Shown piece after piece: positions 1 through 5,354 of a stretch of 7,202 nt of DNA. Source of the stretch: Nitrospirota bacterium (GTDB lineage: Bacteria; Nitrospirota_A; Leptospirillia; Leptospirillales; Leptospirillaceae); contig DAIBSV010000026.1 in assembly GCA_027415455.1 (NCBI GenBank), forward strand, positions 8,985-16,186, given 5' to 3'. The notes under the pieces were generated by a model. That model was not told the DNA's origin and ran no database searches. It saw only the letters and a program-made list of their open reading frames with translations. Made by a program: the position numbers and the translations under genes. Positions within the stretch are counted from its first letter, which is position 1, and each line of letters opens with the position of its first letter.

Positions 1-1
1 A

Positions 2-388
2 CACGACTTCGGGGCCTACCGGTACCTGAACGGACATCCGATGGCCCGCCATTCGGGGGAGGACATCGACGTTCCCCAGGGAACGCCGGTCCGGGCAGCC
101 AATGACGGGGTGGTGCGTCTCGCCGGATCCTTCTACTATGACGGGAACATGGTGATTCTCGACCATGGCGGGGGCCTTCTGACCGAATACCTCCATATGG
201 CGGACATTCAAGTCCGCCCGGGACAGAGGGTCCGCCGGGGAGAGGTGATCGGCCATGTCGGACACACGGGCCGCGTGACCGGCCCGGTTCTTCATTACGG
301 GGCGGTCCTCCATGGTGCCCACGTGAACCCGATGCTTCTCACGGCCCTTCTCGACCGGGCCGTATCGCTCGACACGGGGGGACGATGA
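2..388 (+). CDS. M23 (LytM-type) metallopeptidase domain protein, C-terminal part only
   Basis: The reading frame is open from base 2, so the N-terminus lies outside the window; the ATG at 41 falls inside the conserved domain and is not the start. The visible 128 residues form nearly a whole LytM/M23 fold, whose family members cut peptide cross-links of peptidoglycan in the periplasm or, when degenerate, regulate amidases. Visible are the HxxxD zinc pair (H17 and D21 of the fragment, in RHSGED), PQGTPV, GNMVILDHG, the EYLH histidine (H65), and VRPGQRVRRGEVIGHVG. The final HxH motif reads VLH (V96, H98): the zinc-binding second His is kept but the first, normally catalytic, is Val. The Asn-Pro near the C-terminus (HVNPMLL) is also typical. 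The stop overlaps the thiD start as ATGA, so the two are probably co-translated. The family is secure; enzymatic activity is uncertain because of the missing His. Confidence 0.9.
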   Translation, partial: HDFGAYRYLNGHPMARHSGEDIDVPQGTPVRAANDGVVRLAGSFYYDGNMVILDHGGGLLTEYLHMADIQVRPGQRVRRGEVIGHVGHTGRVTGPVLHYGAVLHGAHVNPMLLTALLDRAVSLDTGGR

Positions 389-1221
389 GCCAGAATCCCT
401 GGACCTTCGCAGGGATCGATCCTTCTGCCGGGGCGGGCCTCTATCAGGATCTCCGGGTCTTCCAGAGCCTGGGGCTCCGGGGAAAAGGCGTCCCGACCTG
501 CCTGACCGTACAGAACCTGAATGGGGTCCGGAACGTGGAGCCTGTCGGCGAGAAACTTTTTTCGGCCATGGTCGAAACGCTGGCCGAAGAGTCCCTGCCC
601 GGAGCGCTCAAGATCGGCCTTTTGCCGATGTCTCTTTGCGGGGTGGTCGAGGAGTTTTTGGGGTCCCTTCCGGTGGAGACCCCTGTCGTCCTGGATCCGG
701 TCTATCATTTCGGCACCGGCGGGGGGATGGTCTCTCCGGAGGAATATCGCGGTATGGCCCGGATCCTTTTCTCACGGGTTTCGCTGGCCACACCCAACCT
801 TCCGGAGGCGCTGGAGCTGGCGGGATGGTCGCTTGAGCGGTATCCCGATGATCTCTCTCTCATGGCGCGCCGGATCCATGAGCAATACGGACCGCCCGCG
901 ATTCTTCTCAAGGGGGGGCATTTCACCGGAGAGGGTCCGAAGGTGGACCTCTTCTGGACTCCCCTCGGCGAGACGCTTTATCACCATCAGCCGAAACCCG
1001 TCTCGGGCGTCCATGGAGGGGGATGCACCCTGTCGAGTCTTGTGGCCGGTCTGGCACTCATCTCCGGGGGATCTCCGATGGAGCCGGTCGTATCCAGGGC
1101 CCTGGCGCTGTACCAGAGGCTGCTCGACGGAGCCGTGATGCCGGCCGGGACGACGGAAAGGGCGATTCTGGAGCCCGACAGGATCCATCAGGGCTTCCCG
1201 GAGAACTCTTCCCCTTCATGA
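385..1221 (+). CDS. thiD: Hydroxymethylpyrimidine / phosphomethylpyrimidine kinase family protein (ThiD)
   Basis: A cytoplasmic ribokinase-fold enzyme of 278 aa, the usual length for ThiD, which phosphorylates 4-amino-5-hydroxymethyl-2-methylpyrimidine and then its monophosphate to supply the pyrimidine half of thiamin diphosphate. The N-terminal substrate motif GIDPSAGAG (residues 10-18) matches the family's G(S/T)DPSGGAG, followed by the DLRVFQSLG helix. TVQNLNGV corresponds to the family's TAQNT-GV. Also seen are VVLDPV, TPNLPEALELAG, LLKGGH (174-179), and the anion-hole motif HGGGCTLSS (H210 to about 218) with Cys214. The family normally has HGTGC, so Thr is replaced by Gly. The start ATG at 385 overlaps the upstream stop (ATGA), with a G-rich stretch (376-381) just before it. 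No other thiamin gene is in the window. It could instead be a ThiD-like kinase of altered specificity, because DPVYHFGTGGG differs from the common DPVMVAKSG. Confidence 0.85.
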   Translation: MSQNPWTFAGIDPSAGAGLYQDLRVFQSLGLRGKGVPTCLTVQNLNGVRNVEPVGEKLFSAMVETLAEESLPGALKIGLLPMSLCGVVEEFLGSLPVETPVVLDPVYHFGTGGGMVSPEEYRGMARILFSRVSLATPNLPEALELAGWSLERYPDDLSLMARRIHEQYGPPAILLKGGHFTGEGPKVDLFWTPLGETLYHHQPKPVSGVHGGGCTLSSLVAGLALISGGSPMEPVVSRALALYQRLLDGAVMPAGTTERAILEPDRIHQGFPENSSPS

Positions 1222-1263
1222 CCGGCCGGTTCCGCGCTTCCTTCCGCAAGACTGGACCTCATC

Positions 1264-1272
1264 TGCTATAAT
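1264..1272 (+). promoter_or_regulatory. Extended -10 promoter upstream of queD
   Basis: TGC followed by TATAAT (hexamer at 1267-1272) is a perfect sigma70 extended -10 element, standing out in G+C-rich sequence and located in the only sizeable gap (1222-1343) between genes. No convincing -35 hexamer is found 16-18 bases upstream, as is common for extended -10 promoters. Transcription would start near 1279, giving an untranslated leader of about 65 bases before queD. The start point would fall inside a 10-base palindrome (CCGGATCCGG, 1275-1284). I see no terminator or riboswitch in the rest of the gap. Confidence 0.6.
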
Positions 1273-1343
1273 GCCCGGATCCGGTTTTCGGAGGTGGGTG
1301 GTGTCGTGTTCCCCAGGGATCGATTTGTCAAGAAAGGTTTTTC

Positions 1344-1727
1344 ATGGGATTTTCCGTATCGGTTAAAAGGACCTTCGCCGCGTCCCACCGGATTGAGGGC
1401 TATCCGGGGCTCTGCGCCCGCCTTCACGGCCATAACTGGACCATCGAGGCGGTCTTCGGAACCGACCGGCTGAACGGTCTCGGGATGGCGGTGGATTTTC
1501 ACGAAATCGAGAGATGGCTGGACCCTCTTCTCCGTGAGGTCGACCACACCCATCTCAACGACCATCCGTTCTTTTCCGACAAAAGCACCACGGCCGAGAA
1601 CATCGCCCTGTTCTTCTACCGGGGTCTTTCCGCCGCCCTCGACCGGGGCCAGTCGGAGGGACTGGCTCTCCGCCAGGTCTCCGTCTGGGAGATGGAAGGG
1701 TACCGTGCCACTTACGAGGAGAGCTGA
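1344..1727 (+). CDS. queD: 6-carboxy-5,6,7,8-tetrahydropterin synthase (QueD/PTPS family)
   Basis: A small cytoplasmic zinc enzyme (127 aa, normal for QueD) that converts 7,8-dihydroneopterin triphosphate to 6-carboxytetrahydropterin, the second step toward preQ0/queuosine. Three zinc ligands are visible: H15 in FAASH, and H28 and H30 in RLHGHNW. The catalytic Cys is C24 in GLCARLHGH, the arrangement of QueD and not of plain PTPS. VDFHEIE (50-56), VDHTHLND with the D67-H68 pair, TTAENIA (82-88) and the pterin-anchoring Glu (E116 in SVWEME) complete the signature. The start is supported by AGAAAGG (1331-1337), six bases before the ATG. It is the first gene after the extended -10 promoter, and its stop shares a base with the next start (TGATG). 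No other queuosine gene (queC, queE, queF, tgt) is in view. Confidence 0.93.
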   Translation: MGFSVSVKRTFAASHRIEGYPGLCARLHGHNWTIEAVFGTDRLNGLGMAVDFHEIERWLDPLLREVDHTHLNDHPFFSDKSTTAENIALFFYRGLSAALDRGQSEGLALRQVSVWEMEGYRATYEES

Positions 1728-2746
1728 TGGGTTCCGAAGAAGCGCTTCCCCTTCTCGAGGTTCGTCATCTGTCGGTCTCGCTCGGGACGCGCGAAGGCGA
1801 AATCCGACCCGTTTCGGATGTCTCCTTCGTCATCGGCAAAGGCGAGGCGGTGGCGCTCGTGGGGGAGTCGGGATCGGGCAAGACCCTGACGGGCCTCTCT
1901 CTCCTCGCTCTCTTTCCTCCCGGGGCACGAATTGATTCCGGGCAGATTCTGTTCGAAGGCCTGGATCTGCTCGCGCAGGATCCGGCCACCCTCCGGAAGA
2001 TTCGTGGCCAACGCATCTCCATGATTTTTCAGGAGCCCCAGAGCGCGCTCAATCCGGTCCTGACCGTCGGTACCCAGATGCGCGAACTCTTCAAGAGCCA
2101 TACCGATCTTTCCGACATCCGGATCCGCGAGGTGGTGGCGGACCGTCTTCGGTCGGCGGGACTTCCGGACCCGGGGCGCATCTCCCGCTCCTACCCCCAC
2201 CAGCTTTCGGGAGGAATGCGCCAGCGGGTGATGATCGCCATGGCCATCGCCCTCGACCCTCGTCTTGTGATTGCCGACGAGCCGACCACCGCTCTCGACC
2301 CGACGGTCGCACTCCAGATCCTGACCCTCCTCTCTTCCATCAGGGATGGCCGGACGAAGGGCCTTCTCTTCATCTCCCACGACCTGTCCCACGTGCGGCG
2401 CATTTCGGACCGGGTCCTGGTGATGTATGCCGGACGGATCGTCGAAAATTCTCCCGCCCGGCGCTTTTTCGGGACGGGTCCGCTCCATCCGTACAGCCGG
2501 GCTCTCCTGGCCTCGCGTCCCGAGGGAACGGGCCGGACGAGAAAAGACGCGCCCCTTCCGGCCATCCCGGGTCAGGTGCCCCCCTTGTGGAATCTGCCGG
2601 AAGGATGTGCCTTCGCGCCCCGCTGCAGCCGCGCGGACGAGCGCTGCCGGATGGAGGCCCCTCCCTGGCAGTCCGAAGGAGAGGCGGGTGCTCTTTGTTT
2701 CTATCCGGACAGGACGACCATGGGAGCGCCCCTTCATGTCGCCTGA
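1727..2746 (+). CDS. Oligopeptide/dipeptide ABC transporter ATP-binding protein, OppD/DppD-like
   Basis: A cytoplasmic nucleotide-binding subunit (339 aa) of a peptide- or nickel-type ABC importer. ABC motifs are intact and in order: Walker A GESGSGKT (46-53), Q-loop FQEPQSALNP with Q102, signature LSGGM (160-164), Walker B LVIADEP with E185, D-loop TALD, and H-loop H218. The PHQLSGGMRQRVMIAMA wording is that of OppD/DppD. The C-terminal oligopeptide-transporter extension carries four cysteines, C294-x5-C300-x6-C307-x16-C324, of the kind that holds an iron-sulfur cluster in some OppD proteins. The start ATG shares a base with the queD stop, and GAGGAG (1716-1721) sits five bases upstream inside queD. 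It pairs with the following oppF-like ATPase. No permease or binding protein is adjacent, so the substrate cannot be named. Confidence 0.92.
   Translation: MGSEEALPLLEVRHLSVSLGTREGEIRPVSDVSFVIGKGEAVALVGESGSGKTLTGLSLLALFPPGARIDSGQILFEGLDLLAQDPATLRKIRGQRISMIFQEPQSALNPVLTVGTQMRELFKSHTDLSDIRIREVVADRLRSAGLPDPGRISRSYPHQLSGGMRQRVMIAMAIALDPRLVIADEPTTALDPTVALQILTLLSSIRDGRTKGLLFISHDLSHVRRISDRVLVMYAGRIVENSPARRFFGTGPLHPYSRALLASRPEGTGRTRKDAPLPAIPGQVPPLWNLPEGCAFAPRCSRADERCRMEAPPWQSEGEAGALCFYPDRTTMGAPLHVA
2722..2726 (+). promoter_or_regulatory. Ribosome binding site fixing the oppF-like start at 2736
   Basis: GGGAG lies nine bases before the ATG at 2736, inside the 3' end of the oppD-like gene. The frame is open much further upstream (an ATG at 2427), but homology to ABC ATPases begins only after 2736 (GPLLEVRGL), so this internal site decides the start. 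Confidence 0.55.
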
Positions 2747-3743
2747 AACGGGACCTCTCCTTGAGGTCCGGGGGCTCGTCCGCGAGTTCGAACTCCCCGG
2801 CCGGACTTTCTTCGGGCCCCGGAGGTTCCTGACCGCCGTCTCCGACGTCTCCTTCACCATCCGCCGGGGGGAGATCCTGGGTCTGGTCGGGGAGTCGGGG
2901 TCGGGGAAGACGACGATCGGGCGCATCGTCATGCGGCTCCTCGACCCGACGCGGGGACAGGTGCTCTTCGACGGACTCGACCTGACGGCGATGAAAGGCC
3001 GCAAGCTCAGGCAACAGCGGCGCCGTTTCCAGATGGTCTTCCAGGATCCCTATGCCTCGCTCAATCCGCGCATGAGGGTGGGAGAGATCGTGGGAGAGCC
3101 CCTTCTCATCCATGGTCTGGCCGATTCCCCTTCCTGGAGGAGAGAAAAGGTGGCCCGGCTCTTCGACCGGGTGGGGCTCTCCTCCCACGATCTGGAGCGC
3201 TATCCCAGGGAGTTCTCCGGCGGAGGGCGCCAGCGCGTCGGGATCGCCCGTGCGATCGCCTGTTCTCCGGATCTTCTGGTTGCCGACGAGCCGATCGCCT
3301 CGCTGGATCTTTCCATCGGGGCGCAGATCATCAATCTCTTCGCTTCGCTGAACGAGACCGAGCGGATGAGCCTCCTTTTCATTTCCCACGACCTCTCCGT
3401 CGTCAGGTACCTCTCCGACCGGGTCGTGGTTCTCTACCGGGGGCAGGCGGTCGAATCCGGTCCCACCCGGGAGGTCTTCGCGGCTCCGGCCCATCCCTAC
3501 ACCCGTCTTCTGGTGAGCCAGGATCCGGCGGCTTTGGCCGAACCCCGGAACGGAGAATCCGGATCGTCCGGGCTCTGTTCCTTCCTTCCCCGCTGTCCGG
3601 ACGCGCTTCCCGTCTGCCGGGAGGTCGCTCCGAAGCGGTCCGAGGTAGACGGTGGCGGTCGCGAGGTCGTCTGCCATCTGGCCTTTGGGCAGGCCTCCTG
3701 GACCCCTTCTTCTCCTTCACCCTCCATCCAAGGAAGCGCCTGA
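2736..3743 (+). CDS. Oligopeptide/dipeptide ABC transporter ATP-binding protein, OppF/DppF-like
   Basis: The partner ATPase (335 aa from the ATG at 2736) of the preceding OppD-like protein; the two would form the heterodimeric motor of one importer. Visible are Walker A GESGSGKT (52-59), Q-loop VFQDPYASLNP with Q103, a signature reading FSGGG (160-164) where OppF normally has FSGGQ, Walker B LLVADEP with E185, D-loop SLD (189-191), and H-loop H218. RTFFGPRRFLTAVSDVSF before Walker A is typical of OppF, whose N-terminus carries an insertion there. The C-terminal extension repeats the partner's cysteine pattern: C281-x5-C287-x6-C294-x18-C313. The gene overlaps the oppD-like stop by 11 bases, which argues for coupled 1:1 synthesis. 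The last 20 or so residues are Ser/Pro-rich and probably unstructured. Substrate unknown. Confidence 0.92.
   Translation: MSPETGPLLEVRGLVREFELPGRTFFGPRRFLTAVSDVSFTIRRGEILGLVGESGSGKTTIGRIVMRLLDPTRGQVLFDGLDLTAMKGRKLRQQRRRFQMVFQDPYASLNPRMRVGEIVGEPLLIHGLADSPSWRREKVARLFDRVGLSSHDLERYPREFSGGGRQRVGIARAIACSPDLLVADEPIASLDLSIGAQIINLFASLNETERMSLLFISHDLSVVRYLSDRVVVLYRGQAVESGPTREVFAAPAHPYTRLLVSQDPAALAEPRNGESGSSGLCSFLPRCPDALPVCREVAPKRSEVDGGGREVVCHLAFGQASWTPSSPSPSIQGSA
3730..3734 (+). promoter_or_regulatory. Ribosome binding site fixing the pheS start at 3745
   Basis: AAGGA lies ten bases before the ATG at 3745, across the end of the oppF-like gene. The frame is open back to an ATG at 3652, but the extra 31 residues are a Pro/Leu-rich out-of-frame reading of the oppF-like coding sequence and have no synthetase character. 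Confidence 0.6.
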
Positions 3744-3744
3744 C

Positions 3745-5313
3745 ATGTCCTCCGCAGCCCTGCATCCGCTCGAACGGGCCATCCTTCGTCCTTTTCTCGC
3801 TTCTCCGGAGCCGGGTGCCTTTCTCCCGCTTCCTGAGATCGCGCGACTCTCCGGTCTCGAATCTTCCCAGGTCCAGATGGGGGTCGAATGGCTCAAGTCC
3901 AAGTCCATCCTCGAGGAAAGGATCGACCGTCTGGAGACGGTCCTCTCCCTGACCGAGGGAGGGGAGGAGTCCCTCCTTCGGGGACTTCCCGAAGAGGCGA
4001 TCATGGAGGCCCTCTCCGGCGGTCCCCGGGACATGAAGGATCTGAGGGCCCTCTTCCCGGATCCGGCCATCGCCTCGAAGGCGATCGGCGCCCTCAAGGA
4101 GAGCGGTGCGATCCGCATCGGAGAGGGGGGGCTCGTCCACCGCGCCGGAGAGCTTCCCGAAGGGATCGCGCGGCTTCGGAAGCTGCTCGAGAAAATCGCC
4201 GGAGCGGACTCTTCCGTCATCCTTGAAGAGCTTTCCGGGGAGGATCAGGAACTCCTCGAGCAGTACCAGCGCAAAAGAGGCAAGGGCAAGGGGCTTCTGC
4301 GCTTCGACGAGCGGGCCTCGAAATCCTGCCGTCTCGCTCCCGGCTGCCGGATCACGGCGGAGGAAATCGAAACGGCCGAGGGATATCTGGGGGCGGTCAC
4401 GCCGGAGATGCTCATGCACCGAAACTGGGAGGGACGCTCCTTCCGGCCCTATTCCCTCGAGACGCCTCCCCCGCGTCCCTCTTCGGGCCGTCTTCATCCC
4501 TATCGGGAATTTCTCGACGAGGTCCGCTCCCATCTGGTCAGGCTGGGTTTTGCCGAGATGACCGGGAGTATGGTCGAGCCGGAGTTCTGGAACATGGACG
4601 CTCTTTTCATTCCTCAGACCCATCCCGCCCGGAACATTCACGATATTTACCTCCTATCCGAGCCCCGGAGTTCGTCCGACACCGCGGGATGGCCTCTCGA
4701 AGCCGTCGCACGAACCCATGAAGGACGCGAGGCGCCGACCGAGACGCGGGGCTGGAGGCAGAGATTCGATCCGGCCCAGGCCAGGCGCCTTCTCATGCGG
4801 AGCCAGGGAACGGCCCTGTCCGCACGGACCCTGGCGGGGAGCCCTGAAGTTCCCGGAAAATACTTCGCCATCGCCCGCTGCTTCCGCCATGACCAGGTCG
4901 ACGCAACCCATGCGGTGGATTTTTTCCAGGCGGAAGGGATCGTGCTCGAGGAAGGGGCAAGCTTTCGGACGCTGCTTGGCCTTCTGGCACTTCTGGCAAA
5001 GGAGATCGCCGGAGTGGACCGCGTTCACTACAAGCCGGCCTATTTTCCCTTTACCGAGCCCTCGGTCGAGTTTCATGCCCACCATCCGGTCCTGGGCTGG
5101 ATGGAACTGGGAGGCGCCGGGCTTTTTCGCCCGGAGGTGACGCATCCCCTGGGGGTCACGGTTCCGGTGATCGCCTGGGGGATGGGAGTCGACCGGATGG
5201 CCATGTTCCGTCTGGGTCTCTCCGACATCCGGGACCTGTTCACCGGGGATCTCGCGACGCTTTCGGCCATGATCCGCTCGGAGGAGCATTCACGCGCGTG
5301 GAACCCGTTCTGA
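3745..5313 (+). CDS. pheS: Phenylalanyl-tRNA synthetase alpha subunit, archaeal/eukaryotic type
   Basis: Catalytic subunit of the class II (alpha-beta)2 enzyme that charges tRNA-Phe. At 522 aa it is far longer than the usual bacterial PheS (about 340) and matches archaeal/eukaryotic alpha subunits. Residues 1 to about 215 look like a winged-helix tRNA-binding region (PLPEIARLSGLESSQVQ, then similar helical repeats). The catalytic core starts near TPEML and continues through FWNMDALFIPQTHPARNIHD (HPAR at 293-296), motif 2 CFRHDQVDATHAVDFFQAEG (379-398), the Phe-pocket FPFTEPSVE (434-442) and motif 3 GMGVDRMAM (479-487) then LSDIRDLF. These wordings are those of the archaeal/eukaryotic branch. 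Oddity: residues 352-356 read RSQGT where the family has RTHTT/RTHTS, so the His contacting the substrate amino group is Gln354. The start at 3745 is chosen for its ribosome site and 1-base spacing from the previous stop. Confidence 0.93.
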   Translation: MSSAALHPLERAILRPFLASPEPGAFLPLPEIARLSGLESSQVQMGVEWLKSKSILEERIDRLETVLSLTEGGEESLLRGLPEEAIMEALSGGPRDMKDLRALFPDPAIASKAIGALKESGAIRIGEGGLVHRAGELPEGIARLRKLLEKIAGADSSVILEELSGEDQELLEQYQRKRGKGKGLLRFDERASKSCRLAPGCRITAEEIETAEGYLGAVTPEMLMHRNWEGRSFRPYSLETPPPRPSSGRLHPYREFLDEVRSHLVRLGFAEMTGSMVEPEFWNMDALFIPQTHPARNIHDIYLLSEPRSSSDTAGWPLEAVARTHEGREAPTETRGWRQRFDPAQARRLLMRSQGTALSARTLAGSPEVPGKYFAIARCFRHDQVDATHAVDFFQAEGIVLEEGASFRTLLGLLALLAKEIAGVDRVHYKPAYFPFTEPSVEFHAHHPVLGWMELGGAGLFRPEVTHPLGVTVPVIAWGMGVDRMAMFRLGLSDIRDLFTGDLATLSAMIRSEEHSRAWNPF

Positions 5314-5343
5314 GCGGAGATCCTCGCCAGGAACCCTAAAGAC

Positions 5344-5349
5344 AAGAGG
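5344..5349 (+). promoter_or_regulatory. Ribosome binding site for the GTG start of pheT
   Basis: AAGAGG ends five bases before the GTG at 5355. This supports a non-ATG start giving MPTLEG, which matches the usual MPT-like N-terminus of archaeal-type PheT. The 41-base pheS-pheT gap (5314-5354) holds nothing else I can recognise. Confidence 0.65.
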
Positions 5350-5354
5350 TTGTT

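Noticed and set aside
1221..1230. ACCGGCCGGT palindrome at the thiD stop as a terminator
   Set aside because: A ten-base perfect palindrome with no loop cannot form a stable hairpin, and no T-run follows.
1279..1343. preQ1 riboswitch in the queD leader
   Set aside because: No pseudoknot-forming hairpin plus A-rich tail or other class hallmark is visible in the roughly 65-base leader.
2427..2735. N-terminal extension of the oppF-like frame
   Set aside because: It would be read inside the oppD-like coding sequence, is Arg/Pro-rich and shows no ABC homology; the ATG at 2736 has a ribosome site and the normal domain start.
1712..3004. 430-codon open frame on the - strand across the oppD-like gene
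   Set aside because: It lies antisense to two secure ABC ATPases and has the Arg/Pro/Gly-rich composition of a mirrored high-G+C frame with no recognisable domain. The long - strand frames at 2370-3677, 3403-4641, 4654-5289, 5073-5888 and 6102-7082 were rejected for the same reason.
3652..3744. 31-residue N-terminal extension of pheS
   Set aside because: It overlaps the cysteine-rich end of the oppF-like gene in another frame; the start at 3745 has AAGGA upstream and the expected operon spacing.
5314..5354. T-box or Phe-codon leader attenuator controlling pheST
   Set aside because: The gaps before pheS (1 base) and pheT (41 bases) are too short for either, and no Phe-rich leader peptide is seen.
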